Of a stretch of 64,000 nt of DNA, positions 44,998 through 54,234 are shown piece after piece (position 1 is the stretch's first letter; every line of letters starts with the position of its first letter). A program made the position numbers and the translations under genes. Source of the stretch: DATFVA01 sp963743325 (GTDB lineage: Bacteria; Bacteroidota; Ignavibacteria; Ignavibacteriales; Ignavibacteriaceae); NCBI GenBank assembly GCA_963743325.1, contig CAVUOZ010000013.1:1-64000 (forward strand). The letters are read 5' to 3'. Below the pieces are notes generated by a model. It searched no databases, was not told the origin of the DNA, and worked only from the letters and a program-made list of their open reading frames with translations.

Positions 44998-47016
44998 ATG
45001 AAAAGATTGCTTCTGTTATTGTTTCTGTGCGGTTTAATAATACAGGCTTCCGCACACGATAAAAAAACTCTCATTGAGAGATTTACTAATTCAGGATGTG
45101 TCCCCTGCAGGGATTTAAATGTAGCCTGGTATAATGCCACAACACATGATCTCGTTAGTTCCGGTACAATATCACATATAGTGTATAACGTAGACTGGCC
45201 GTTTGCTAATGACCCTATGCATCTCCTTAATAAAGCTGATAATAATACCCGCCGCGGATATTATGCGGTAAACGCTGTGCCGTGGATTGACATAAACGGA
45301 ACCGATTTTAATACCGGATCAGGTTCTGCAGCATTTGTGAATGCCGTTAATAACGGTAATGCTGAATTTTCTCCCTTCAGTATTGTTTTAACACCTGTAA
45401 AGTTTTCTAATAATGTTATTAACGTTCACATAGCTATTAACAGAGATATAAACGATGTGACTGTATTCGGCGAAAATGTAAGGCTGCAGGTGGGGATTAC
45501 AGAGAAAACGGTTGCTTATTCCAGTCCCCAGCCAAACGGCGAATCTTTATTTTATAGTATTACCAGGAAAATGCTCCCGGATGGAAAAGGAACTATATTT
45601 ATTATCCCGGCACCAGGCGAAACAACAGAACTGGATTTAAGCTATATCCCGACCCAACAATTTCTTAATTTGGTAAATATGGATAGTCTCAGGATAGTGG
45701 CATTTATTCAGGACGATGATAATAAAGAAGTTTTCCAGTCCGAAATGGCAGATGTTGCTTTCTCCAATGATCTGAATGCTGCTTTTCAGTCAGATGAAAC
45801 TATGGGCAGCTTACCTTTTACAGTTAACTTTGAAGATTATTCAACAGCGACAGATACTTCATCCATCATTTCCTGGGCATGGGATTTTGATAATGACGGA
45901 AATATTGATTCACAGGATCAGAATCCTTCCTGGACATACACAACCGAAGGTGCTTATACCGTTTCACTTACTGTTAATGACGGAATAAACCAATATACAC
46001 GCACTCTCGACAATTATATTCACGCAATAGGAAAAACTTCGGATATTCTTGTTGTTAACGGAATTGAATATGTAACCTATCCCGCTGAGATGGAGAGTTT
46101 CTATAGCAGTTCAGCATGTTTTGGTGACCATCAGGTTGATGTATGGGATTTGTTTGGTGACCAGGGATTTGATTATATGTCCAATCCTAACATTCAAAAA
46201 GTAGATTTATTCAACCATACAATCCCGAATTCTTTACTTCAGAAGTACCAGAAAGTCATATGGATCGGGAATGACTACGGCGGAGATCTGGCCTTTTATG
46301 ACCCGAACCAGGTACTCGATTATGTTACGATGGGAGGTAATTTCCTTCTTGCTTCAAGATACGGTTCTCATTTCTTTAATACTGATCTGAAGAATTACTG
46401 CGGTATAACTTCGTTTACCGGTGATTCCATTATAGACACCCTCCGTGCTCTGGATCCGAACCTAGTTAATATGCCGTCTACAGGCACAACAACCAATACC
46501 TATAACCATTTTGCTACTCTTGATGCTGCTTCAGAAGCAGTGCCTATATTTGATGATAATGCATCGACAGCCTATATTTCAGGATTCAAGTTGGATAAAG
46601 ACAGCAGCGGAGTATTTATTTATATTGCAGGAAGACCATACCGGTTCGATAATGCCGCATCTTATGCTAATTATAATTACATAATTGATAACTGGATGAC
46701 CAGCACAATAGTCACGGGTATAAAACAAGAGGATAATAGCCTAAAAACGGTTGAGAAGTTCCAGCTTGACCAGAATTATCCTAATCCATTTAACCCTGCG
46801 ACCAGAATTTCATATTCAATCACGAAACCTGGCTTAGTATCACTTAAAGTGTACGATATATTGGGCAGAGAAGTAGCTACCCTGGTTAATGGCTATCAGC
46901 AGGTAAATCACTACTCGGTTAACTTTGATGCAGGTAAACTTGCCAGCGGTATTTACCTTTATAAGCTAAAAACCGGTGATTTTATCCAAACACGAAAGAT
47001 GCTTCTGTTGAAATAG
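44998..47016 (+). CDS. T9SS-exported protein: thioredoxin/Omp28-like domain, PKD domain, sorting tail
   Basis: 672 residues with signal peptide MKRLLLLLFLCGLIIQASA. Residues ~22-250 resemble Omp28/thioredoxin-like outer-membrane proteins: LIERFTNSGCVPCRDLNVAWYN with a CVPC redox-type motif. Residues ~265-345 are a PKD domain (DYSTATDTSSIISWAWDFDNDGNIDSQDQNPSWTYTTEGAYTVSLTV). A ~230-residue region of unknown fold follows. The last ~85 residues are the type IX secretion sorting domain (QLDQNYPNPFNPATRISYSI, YDILGREVATLV, GIYLYKL, RKMLLLK). AAGGAG precedes the ATG. Expected at the cell surface or outside. Confidence 0.85.
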   Translation: MKRLLLLLFLCGLIIQASAHDKKTLIERFTNSGCVPCRDLNVAWYNATTHDLVSSGTISHIVYNVDWPFANDPMHLLNKADNNTRRGYYAVNAVPWIDINGTDFNTGSGSAAFVNAVNNGNAEFSPFSIVLTPVKFSNNVINVHIAINRDINDVTVFGENVRLQVGITEKTVAYSSPQPNGESLFYSITRKMLPDGKGTIFIIPAPGETTELDLSYIPTQQFLNLVNMDSLRIVAFIQDDDNKEVFQSEMADVAFSNDLNAAFQSDETMGSLPFTVNFEDYSTATDTSSIISWAWDFDNDGNIDSQDQNPSWTYTTEGAYTVSLTVNDGINQYTRTLDNYIHAIGKTSDILVVNGIEYVTYPAEMESFYSSSACFGDHQVDVWDLFGDQGFDYMSNPNIQKVDLFNHTIPNSLLQKYQKVIWIGNDYGGDLAFYDPNQVLDYVTMGGNFLLASRYGSHFFNTDLKNYCGITSFTGDSIIDTLRALDPNLVNMPSTGTTTNTYNHFATLDAASEAVPIFDDNASTAYISGFKLDKDSSGVFIYIAGRPYRFDNAASYANYNYIIDNWMTSTIVTGIKQEDNSLKTVEKFQLDQNYPNPFNPATRISYSITKPGLVSLKVYDILGREVATLVNGYQQVNHYSVNFDAGKLASGIYLYKLKTGDFIQTRKMLLLK

Positions 47017-47043
47017 TCATCGCTCATATTCTTGTGAGTTTGA

Positions 47044-47070
47044 CCCCGCACAATTAGTGCGGGGTTTTTT
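47044..47070 (+). terminator. Rho-independent terminator
   Basis: Perfect 8-bp GC-rich stem CCCCGCAC / GTGCGGGG, loop AATTA, then TTTTTT, 27 bp after the T9SS protein gene. Confidence 0.95.
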
Positions 47071-47150
47071 ATCTTTGAAATGATAAATTTATTGAATTTG
47101 TATAAGTTCTTTTTTTTCTTAGTTTAGTTATCGAAAAGAAATTTAGGGAA

Positions 47151-47567
47151 ATGATGGAAATACCAATTATCGATAAGAGCAATTACCTCAAGGGATTATT
47201 AATTACCGCAAGAAAAGATAACCAGTTAGCAGAATCTGAAAAGAAAATTATTAAGGATATATCTGTAAGATTGGGATTTGCAAGTGATTTTTATGAGGAT
47301 GTTATAAAAAGTCTGCTCAATAATAAGTACATAACAGATGAACCAATAAAGTTCTCAAATAAAAAAATAGCAGAATCTTTTATTGACGACGGTTTAAGAC
47401 TGGCGTTTTCAGATAACAAGGTTTCAGAAAATGAAATTAACTGGCTGAGAACCACTTCCGAAGCCAACGGCATTGAAAAGAAATGGTTTGAAGAAAAGAT
47501 GAGCCTTCATAAAAGCTCACCCGGACATTTAATGAACGCTGATTTTGCTCTTTATTCAATCATCTGA
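47151..47567 (+). CDS. TerB-like small cytosolic protein
   Basis: 138 residues, all-helical by composition. Two acidic helical halves (ITARKDNQLAESEKKIIKDISVRLGF and GLRLAFSDNKVSENEINWLRTTSEANGIEKKWFEE) show the D/N-x-x-x-x-x-E spacing typical of TerB-like (DjlA N-terminal) domains, which are linked to metal stress. Recognition is by pattern only. The second ATG at 47154 may be the real start because AGGG lies 6 bases before it. Followed by a gene-free stretch. Confidence 0.55.
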   Translation: MMEIPIIDKSNYLKGLLITARKDNQLAESEKKIIKDISVRLGFASDFYEDVIKSLLNNKYITDEPIKFSNKKIAESFIDDGLRLAFSDNKVSENEINWLRTTSEANGIEKKWFEEKMSLHKSSPGHLMNADFALYSII

Positions 47568-47914
47568 TTAATGCACATCGAATGTTGATAATGAGTACTG
47601 GAGTACCTAATCATTCCGGTACTCCAATACCCCACGATCCTTTCCCAGATCAGGAAGATCAGACATACTTCCTTTCTATAAGTTCGATTATTCGCAGACT
47701 GTATTTAGTATCCCAAATTTCCATTAATCTAGTTTTCTGTTCCTCACCTCTTCCCATCACCCATTGTCCATCATCCATAACACATCATTCATCCTCCCTC
47801 TCCTTGTCCTTTGTTCTGCTTATATCTAATTTTCATATGATGAAAATTGAATCATTTAAAAATTATTATTTACTCCAATATCAACTCTGAAAATACTCGC
47901 AAAAGGAATTATTT
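47568..47914. other. Gene-free stretch with a hairpin and a pyrimidine-rich tract
   Basis: GGAGTACC / GGTACTCC (47600-47625) forms an 8-bp stem. About 47735-47820 is almost purely C/T/A with many CATCA/CCATC units. No gene seen. A good AAAAGGAA site for tdh is at the right edge. Confidence 0.5.
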
Positions 47915-48955
47915 ATGCCTCAAAAAATGAAAGCTCTCGTTAAAAAGTTTGCAAAACCAGGAATCTGGATGGATGAAGTGCCTTTTCCTGAAGTAGGTGT
48001 CAATGATGTACTTATTAAAATCCATAAAACTTCTATATGCGGCACCGATATTCACATTTATAACTGGGATGAATGGGCTCAGAAAACCATCCCGGTACCT
48101 ATGGTCGTGGGACATGAGTATGTAGGTGAAATCGTAAGTATGGGCTCCAATGTTCAGGATGTAATAGTTGGTGAACTGGTAAGCGGAGAAGGACATATTG
48201 TTTGCGGACATTGCCGTAACTGCCGTGCCGGAAGAAGACACCTCTGTCCCAATACAAAAGGCGTAGGTGTCAACCGCCGTGGATGTTTTGCCGAATATCT
48301 TTCTATACCTGTTACTAATGTATGGCATTGCGATCCAAGAATACCTGAAGATATATTTGCTATTTTTGATCCGTTTGGGAATGCCACCCATACAGCGCTC
48401 TCATTTGATTTGCTCGGAGAGGATGTCCTGATTACCGGTGCAGGACCTATTGGGATAATGGCTGCCGCAATTGCTAAACACGCCGGTGCAAGAAATGTAG
48501 TAATTACGGACATGAATCCCTACCGCCTCGATCTTGCAAAGAAAGTAGGAGTAACACGTGCGGTAGATGTATCGAAAGAAAAACTACCCGATGTCATGAA
48601 TGAACTCGGGATGAAAGAAGGTTTTGATGTCGGGTTGGAAATGTCAGGCAGCCCCCATGCTTTAAATGATATGATCGATGTGATGTTTCACGGAGGGAAA
48701 ATTGCTTTACTTGGCCTTCTTCCGAAAAATACAGCCGTGAATTGGGAGAAAGTTATTTTTAACGGATTACACCTTAAAGGGATTTACGGCAGAGAGATGT
48801 TTGAGACATGGTACAAGATGCAGGCAATGGTTCAGAGCGGACTTGATATTACTCCCGTAATCACTCATCATTTTTCATACGAGGATTTTCAGGAGGGATT
48901 TGAAATAATGAGATCAGGTAATTCCGGCAAAATTATTCTCAATTGGCAAAAATAA
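47915..48955 (+). CDS. tdh: L-threonine 3-dehydrogenase
   Basis: Oxidises threonine to 2-amino-3-ketobutyrate, which KBL splits with CoA into glycine and acetyl-CoA. Zinc medium-chain dehydrogenase, 346 residues: catalytic zinc Cys42 (TSICGTDIHIYNWDEW), His67-Glu68 (GHEYVGEI), structural zinc Cys97, 100, 103, 111 (CGHCRNCRAGRRHLC), NAD loop ITGAGPIGIMAAAIAKHAGA, and LEMSGSPHALND. ATG preceded by AAAAGGAA. It converges on the first KBL-like gene across a shared terminator, so the pathway pair is arranged tail to tail. Confidence 0.95.
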   Translation: MPQKMKALVKKFAKPGIWMDEVPFPEVGVNDVLIKIHKTSICGTDIHIYNWDEWAQKTIPVPMVVGHEYVGEIVSMGSNVQDVIVGELVSGEGHIVCGHCRNCRAGRRHLCPNTKGVGVNRRGCFAEYLSIPVTNVWHCDPRIPEDIFAIFDPFGNATHTALSFDLLGEDVLITGAGPIGIMAAAIAKHAGARNVVITDMNPYRLDLAKKVGVTRAVDVSKEKLPDVMNELGMKEGFDVGLEMSGSPHALNDMIDVMFHGGKIALLGLLPKNTAVNWEKVIFNGLHLKGIYGREMFETWYKMQAMVQSGLDITPVITHHFSYEDFQEGFEIMRSGNSGKIILNWQK

Positions 48956-48990
48956 AAGATATCAGATAATTAATGGAATAAGTTGTCAGC

Positions 48991-49018
48991 GTCTATCCTT
49001 TTACTGAAAAGGATAGAC
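48991..49018. terminator. Bidirectional terminator between tdh and the KBL-like gene
   Basis: Perfect 12-bp stem GTCTATCCTTTT / AAAAGGATAGAC with loop ACTG, lying 35 bp after the tdh stop and 6 bp before the end of the converging gene. Its inner A/T tracts let it work on both strands, though a long T run is present on neither. Confidence 0.7.
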
Positions 49019-49024
49019 ACTTCT

Positions 49025-50290
49025 TTATTTAATGATATGCAGTTTCTTACCAGCTTTTTCAAATGCATGGATACAAATATCAAGATCCTCTTTGGAATGC
49101 ACAGCTGAAATCTGGACTCTGATTCTGGCCTGCCCTTTCGGAACGACAGGGTACGAAAATCCTACCACATAAATTCCTTCGTTATATAGTTCTTTTGCCA
49201 TACTCTGGGCCAGACGTGAATCTTCGTCGAATTTCCTGAATAAAACCGGAACTATCGGATGAATTCCTTCTACTATATCAAAACCAAGAGTGCTCATAGC
49301 CAGTCTGAAATATTTAGTATTCTCACTTAATTTCTCTCTTAAATCATCTGATTTTTCAAGTAAATCAAAGGCAGCAATAGAACCTCCAACTATAACCGGT
49401 GCCAGCGTATTTGAAAACAAATACGGCCGGGATCTCTGCCTTAACATATCAACAATTTCTTTACGTGATGCTGTAAATCCCCCGGAGGCACCGCCCATCG
49501 CTTTTCCCAGGGTTGAAGTGATAATATCAACTTCACCAAGAACATTATTATATTCAACGGATCCGCGTCCGGTCTTGCCAAAAAACCCTGTTGCATGTGA
49601 ATCATCCACCATTACTAATGCATCGTACCGGTTAGCGAGATCGACAATATCTCTGAGTTTAGCGATGTCTCCATCCATTGAAAATACACCATCAGTAGCA
49701 ATCATAATATTTTTGGCGGGGTGCGGTTCCTGTGCAAGCCCGGTATGGTCCCATATATCAGCACCTTCTCTTGCCAGGACAAGTTTTTGTTTCAGCGAAT
49801 TCATGTCTGAATGTTCATAGATAAGCCTCCTGGCTTTACAAAGTCTTATTCCATCTATAATACTGGCATGGTTTAAGGCATCCGTAATAATGACATCATC
49901 CTGTCCCAAAATACTTTCAAATAATCCTCCGTTAGCATCAAAGCATGACGAGTAGAGAATTGAATCATCAGTCTGATAAAACTTTGCTATTTTTTCCTCC
50001 AGACGCTTATGAATATCCTGTGTGCCGCAAATAAATCTTACTGATGATAATCCAAATCCGTACGAATCAATCGTAGTCTTTGCAGCTTTAATGATTTCAG
50101 GATGATTTGCTAAACCCAGATAGTTATTTGAGCAAAAATTTAATACATCTTTTGGTTTGGAGGTTACCGGATAACTTACATTAATTTTGGCCTTTTGATC
50201 GGAATGAATTATCCTTTCTTCCTTAAAAAGATTTGCTTCTTTAATGGAATTAATCTCCTGTTTTAGATCATATTTGGTTCTTTGGTACAT
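49025..50290 (-). CDS. Alpha-oxoamine synthase, probably 2-amino-3-ketobutyrate CoA ligase (KBL), paralog 1
   Basis: 421-residue PLP enzyme. Motifs: NFCSNNYLGLANHPEIIKAA, SVRFICGTQDIHKRLEEKIA, HASIIDGIRLCKA, DGVFSMDGDIAKL, VMVDDSHATGFFGKTGRGS, and PLP Lys263 in ITSTLGKAMGGASGG. These fit KBL (glycine acetyltransferase) and related oxoamine synthases. Compared with the neighbouring paralog it has ~14 extra residues around 170-192 (AREGADIWDHTGLAQEPHPA), placed just before the DG-x-FSMDGD strand. Position opposite tdh supports the KBL role; which of the two copies does it is inference. Confidence 0.85.
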   Translation of the reverse strand: MYQRTKYDLKQEINSIKEANLFKEERIIHSDQKAKINVSYPVTSKPKDVLNFCSNNYLGLANHPEIIKAAKTTIDSYGFGLSSVRFICGTQDIHKRLEEKIAKFYQTDDSILYSSCFDANGGLFESILGQDDVIITDALNHASIIDGIRLCKARRLIYEHSDMNSLKQKLVLAREGADIWDHTGLAQEPHPAKNIMIATDGVFSMDGDIAKLRDIVDLANRYDALVMVDDSHATGFFGKTGRGSVEYNNVLGEVDIITSTLGKAMGGASGGFTASRKEIVDMLRQRSRPYLFSNTLAPVIVGGSIAAFDLLEKSDDLREKLSENTKYFRLAMSTLGFDIVEGIHPIVPVLFRKFDEDSRLAQSMAKELYNEGIYVVGFSYPVVPKGQARIRVQISAVHSKEDLDICIHAFEKAGKKLHIIK

Positions 50291-50458
50291 AATAATAATG
50301 CCGGTTTTATTAATAAATTAAATTAAATAAAGCACAAAGTTAAAATTTTATTAATAATTTGCGAGAGGGTTTTATAAAATAAATGAAAGAAATGACTGGA
50401 AGCAAGGAGGAAAAACGAAGGCAGACAGCTGCCTTCGTCAACCGGGAGAATTTAAAGG

Positions 50459-51706
50459 CTAAGCCCCGTATTTATCGATTATTTCCTGTTTGGTCTTTCC
50501 CAAAATATCATATTTCTTGCCGATTTTAATAAAGGCGTTAAGTGCTTTCTCCAGATGATGTTTCTCATGTGCAGCCGAGAGCTGTGTCCTGATCCTTGCC
50601 TGCCCTTTCGGAACTACGGGGAAGAAGAAACCTACGGCATAAATTCCTTCGTTATAAAGATCCTTTGCTACATCCTGTGAAAGCTTTGCATTAAACAGCA
50701 TTATCGGTACAATAGCTGTTTGGCCCTCTTTAATTATAAAGCCTGCATCTGTCAGGGATTTTCTCCAGAATATGGTATTTTGTTCAAGCTTATCACGTCT
50801 TTCAGTAGATCCTGAGATTATATCCAGAACCCGTATAGCACCTTCGACTATCACGGGAGCGACTGTATTTGAAAATAAATACGGCCGTGCTTTCTGACGG
50901 CACATTTCAACAATTTCCCTTCTGCCGGAAACACAGCCGCCGGATGCACCTCCAAGAGCTTTACCAAGAGTGGTGGTTATAATATCTATTTTACCCAGAA
51001 CGCCAAAGTGTTCCTGGGTTCCTCTGCCGGTTCTCCCGATATATCCTGTTGCATGAGAGTCATCTATAAACACCATTGAATTATATTTTTCTGCAAGCTC
51101 TACTATTTTATCTAATTTAGCGAGATCCCCGTCCATGGAGAAAGCTCCATCGGTAATTATCATTCTTAATCTTTTATCCTGATGCTGCTGCAATTTTTGT
51201 TCAAGATGCTCCATATCCGAATGCTTGAAAGAATCATTTAGCGCTTTACATAAGCGCATACCGTCGATTATTGAAGCATGTACAAGTCTGTCGGCAATCA
51301 TTACATCCTGTTCATTCAACACGGCTTCAAAGACGCCGGCGTTAGCATCCATACAGGAAGGAAACAGAATTGTATCTTCTGTTCCAAGAAATTCCGTCAG
51401 TTTCTTCTCCAGCTCTTTATGAATGTCCTGCGTGCCGCATATAAATCTTACGGAGGACATGCCGTATCCTCTAACATCTAATCCTTTATGAGCAGCTTCA
51501 ATCACATCGGGATGAGATGATAAACCCAGATAATTATTTGCACACATATTGATTACTTTTTTCTTTTCAGAACCGATAGGAAATTCAACTTCGATCTCGG
51601 AATTCTGAGGGGCACAAATAGCTCTTTCCTCTTTGAAGATTCCGGCATTCCTCAGCTCTTCGAGCTGATCGGAATAGATTTTCCTTGAGTTTACATTAAA
51701 AGCCAT
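50459..51706 (-). CDS. Alpha-oxoamine synthase (KBL-like), paralog 2, next to an ACP
   Basis: 415 residues with the same fold: NMCANNYLGLSSHPDVIEAA, SVRFICGTQDIHKELEKKL, SCMDANAGVFEAVL, DGAFSMDGDLAKL, VFIDDSHATGYIGRTGRGT and PLP Lys249 in ITTTLGKALGGASGG, plus FSNTVAPVIVEG. Sequence alone says KBL. But it lies 12 nt downstream of a free-standing acyl carrier protein and near an acyl-CoA synthetase-like gene; oxoamine synthases that use acyl-ACP (serine palmitoyltransferase type, in some bacteria) are found with such ACPs. So it could condense an acyl-ACP with an amino acid; this is inference. Confidence 0.85.
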   Translation of the reverse strand: MAFNVNSRKIYSDQLEELRNAGIFKEERAICAPQNSEIEVEFPIGSEKKKVINMCANNYLGLSSHPDVIEAAHKGLDVRGYGMSSVRFICGTQDIHKELEKKLTEFLGTEDTILFPSCMDANAGVFEAVLNEQDVMIADRLVHASIIDGMRLCKALNDSFKHSDMEHLEQKLQQHQDKRLRMIITDGAFSMDGDLAKLDKIVELAEKYNSMVFIDDSHATGYIGRTGRGTQEHFGVLGKIDIITTTLGKALGGASGGCVSGRREIVEMCRQKARPYLFSNTVAPVIVEGAIRVLDIISGSTERRDKLEQNTIFWRKSLTDAGFIIKEGQTAIVPIMLFNAKLSQDVAKDLYNEGIYAVGFFFPVVPKGQARIRTQLSAAHEKHHLEKALNAFIKIGKKYDILGKTKQEIIDKYGA

Positions 51707-51718
51707 ATTGAATACTCC

Positions 51719-51970
51719 TCAGTTTATGTTAAATTCTTTTAAAAGCTCTGTAATATTATTAACGCTGTCAAATGCTTCCGGTGTTGCTTTTGAATCAGGT
51801 ATTTTAATATTGAATTTCGTCTCGAGGAAAACGAGCAATGAAACCATTGAGAAAGAATCCACGATGCCTCCGGAGATTAAAGGAGTATCATACTCTACTT
51901 TTCTATCATCTCCCTGCTCAAGGTATTCGTTTTTTATGTAAGTGAGAATTAAATCTTTTACTGCTTCCAT
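51719..51970 (-). CDS. Free-standing acyl carrier protein
   Basis: 83 residues, four-helix ACP fold. The phosphopantetheine site is Ser39 in GGIVDSFSMVSLLVFLETKF, and the later IPDSKATPEAFDSVNNITELL matches helix III-IV. AGGAGAGGCTCAAAATG gives a strong start. DSFSMVSL is not the DSLDTVEL of the main fatty-acid ACP, so this is a specialised carrier, probably serving the neighbouring oxoamine synthase. Confidence 0.85.
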   Translation of the reverse strand: MEAVKDLILTYIKNEYLEQGDDRKVEYDTPLISGGIVDSFSMVSLLVFLETKFNIKIPDSKATPEAFDSVNNITELLKEFNIN

Positions 51971-52078
51971 TTTGAGCCTCTCCTGTTTATAAAGAATTTA
52001 TCAGCGTCAGATACTGCTGATTTACTAATTTGCCTAAAAGAACCCTTTATTTGACTGAACAAATAATCATAATTTCAT

Positions 52079-53797
52079 TTACATATCATTTTCAAGAGTG
52101 GAAATATCCCCAATCTCCTCATTCCACTCTTTAGCTCTCAGGACTCTTCTCATGATCTTGCCGCTCCGTGTTTTTGGCAGAGTATCAACGAATTCTATCT
52201 CCTGCGGCATTGCTAAAGGTGATAATTTTTTCCGGATGAAATTCATTATCTGAAGCTCAAGCTGTTTCGATGGTTCAAATCCGGGTTTTAAAGTGATAAA
52301 TGCTTTAACAACTTCCATGTTGACCGGATCAGGTTTACCTACCACGCCTGACTCGGCTACTGCAGGGTGCTCCAGCAGCGCAGATTCTATTTCAAAAGGA
52401 CCGACGAGGTGCCCGGCCGTATTTATAACATCGTCATCCCTGCCTACAAACCAATAGTAACCATCTTCATCAATGCTTGCCCTGTCGCCGCAGAGGTACC
52501 AGCCATTATAGAACTTTTTTTTATAAGTTTCTTCATTATTCCAGTATGTACGGAACATTGCAGGCCAGCCGGGTTTAAGTGCAATAATTCCAACGACACC
52601 TTTCCTCTCAAGAGGCTGATGGTTGTTTAAATCCACAACCGTTGCGGTAATACCGGGAAAGGGTTTCCCCATTGAACCTGGCTTTATTTTCATACCCGGG
52701 TAGTTGCTGATAACAATGCTTCCGGTTTCAGTCTGCCAGTATGAATCATGAAACGGGAGTCCGAAAACTTCTTTAGACCAGATTACTGCTTCAGCATTCA
52801 GAGGTTCACCTACACTTGCTAAATGTCTTAATGACGATAAATCAAAATTCTTTACTATCTCGCTGCCTTCTTTCATTAAAGCCCTTATAGCGGTCGGTGC
52901 CGAATACCATACAGTAATTTTATACTTCTGGATAAACTTATACCAGGTTTCAGCCTTAAAACCCAAATCGGTAACACATTGAGTAATCCCGTTTACCCAT
53001 GCTCCGATTATACCATAAGATGTACCTGTGACCCATCCGGGATCTGCAGTACACCAGTAAATGTCATCCTCTCTCAGATCAAGGACATATTTTGAAGTAA
53101 TATACTGTGAAATAATTGAGTAGTGCACATGCTGCGCACCTTTTGGCCTGCCGGTTGTTCCCGAAGTGTAGTGCAGTACAGAAGGTGTTTCGGCAATAGA
53201 AGGATAGATATCGAATTTTTCGACACGATCGGCTTTATTCATATTGAATGCAACTTCCCGTTCACCAGGCTGAATCGATCTATCTTCATCGACAACAATT
53301 ATAAATCTTAATTTTGGCAGGTCTTTAATAATATTTCTTACTTTGGGAAGGTGTTTTTTCTGGGTTATTATTGCTGAAGTCCCGGCATCGTCAAGACGTG
53401 TGAATAGTGATTCCGATCCGAATGCCGAGAACAAAGGCTGAGCAATTGCGCCCATTTTTAGAATGCCCAGGAACCCGAAATATAATTCGGGAATTTTATC
53501 CATAAATAAGCAAATTCTTTCACCGGGTGCTAAACCCAGATCAACAAGAAATTTAGCAATTGTGTTAGTAAGGATCCGCATTTCATTAAATGTATACTTC
53601 TGAGGGGCGGTATTAAATCCCTCCCATATAAGTGCTAATTTTTCAGATTTCCCCATCCGGCAAATTCGATCAGTACAATATTCACCAATGTTAATTATAT
53701 CCCCATCTTTATAACCAAGTTCTTTTTTAGCCATATCCCACGAAAATCCCGAATATTCAATATCATAAGAGTTCATATTTGGAGTATGGTTGGACAT
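52079..53797 (-). CDS. AMP-forming acetate/acyl-CoA ligase (AcsA-like)
   Basis: 572 residues, the same length as AcsA-type acetyl-CoA synthetases. P-loop HYTSGTTGRPKGAQHVH, acyl pocket DIYWCTADPGWVTGTSYGIIGAW, A5 DSYWQTETG, A7 GWYLCGDRASIDEDGYYWFVGRDDDVI, A10 PKTRSGKIMRRVLRA with the catalytic Lys. It activates a carboxylate to an acyl-adenylate and then thioester; acetate is the default guess, but a longer chain passed to the nearby ACP is possible. The 108-nt gap to the ACP leaves co-transcription open. Confidence 0.88.
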   Translation of the reverse strand: MSNHTPNMNSYDIEYSGFSWDMAKKELGYKDGDIINIGEYCTDRICRMGKSEKLALIWEGFNTAPQKYTFNEMRILTNTIAKFLVDLGLAPGERICLFMDKIPELYFGFLGILKMGAIAQPLFSAFGSESLFTRLDDAGTSAIITQKKHLPKVRNIIKDLPKLRFIIVVDEDRSIQPGEREVAFNMNKADRVEKFDIYPSIAETPSVLHYTSGTTGRPKGAQHVHYSIISQYITSKYVLDLREDDIYWCTADPGWVTGTSYGIIGAWVNGITQCVTDLGFKAETWYKFIQKYKITVWYSAPTAIRALMKEGSEIVKNFDLSSLRHLASVGEPLNAEAVIWSKEVFGLPFHDSYWQTETGSIVISNYPGMKIKPGSMGKPFPGITATVVDLNNHQPLERKGVVGIIALKPGWPAMFRTYWNNEETYKKKFYNGWYLCGDRASIDEDGYYWFVGRDDDVINTAGHLVGPFEIESALLEHPAVAESGVVGKPDPVNMEVVKAFITLKPGFEPSKQLELQIMNFIRKKLSPLAMPQEIEFVDTLPKTRSGKIMRRVLRAKEWNEEIGDISTLENDM

Positions 53798-54234
53798 GAT
53801 TCTATCTCTCCCTGCATTGTCAATAAAAATACTGTATTGAAATCTAAGTATTTTTTTTATTTGTTAGTATTAAATCTTTATGATAAAAACATTTTTTTAC
53901 ATATACGATCTTTAAGATTGCAGGATTAGAAGATTAATTAATTGCAAAAATTTGCGGATAAATCGAGAGACTGTTGAGACTTACATCAGATTAATCCTGA
54001 TGAATTGACTCTGTGAATGCTTCTTGAGAATGCAAATTAACAGAAGGCCTCTGGGGTTGTCCCAAAAGCAAATTTTACTGTCACACTGAGCCTGAGCCTG
54101 CCACACTGAGCCTGTCGAAGTGTGAATTCTTTCTGAAATTTCAGTCTTCGATAAATTCAGACTGACCAATCTGAACTTATTAGTCATCCCTAACAAAACA
54201 TAAATAATACAACCTGTTTACCGTTTTACCCGTA
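53798..54234. other. Gene-free stretch with a repeated CACTGAGCCTG element
   Basis: CACACTGAGCCTG occurs twice (54082-54094 and 54102-54114), the second running into TCGAAGTGTG so that CACAC...GTGTG can form a hairpin. The string CACTGAGCCTGTCGAAGTG is a dispersed intergenic motif I know from many bacterial genomes (general recollection). No gene is supported here. Confidence 0.6.

Noticed and set aside
47582..47890. Open frame of ~100 codons between the TerB-like gene and tdh
   Set aside because: It translates a C/T-rich low-complexity tract into Ser/Pro/His/Ile runs; no family pattern.
50459..51706. Calling paralog 2 a serine palmitoyltransferase outright
   Set aside because: All visible motifs match KBL as well as or better; the ACP neighbour is context only, so it is reported as a hypothesis.
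53981..54196. Open frame of ~71 codons on the minus strand
   Set aside because: It covers the dispersed CACTGAGCCTG repeat and lacks a start signal or recognisable motif.
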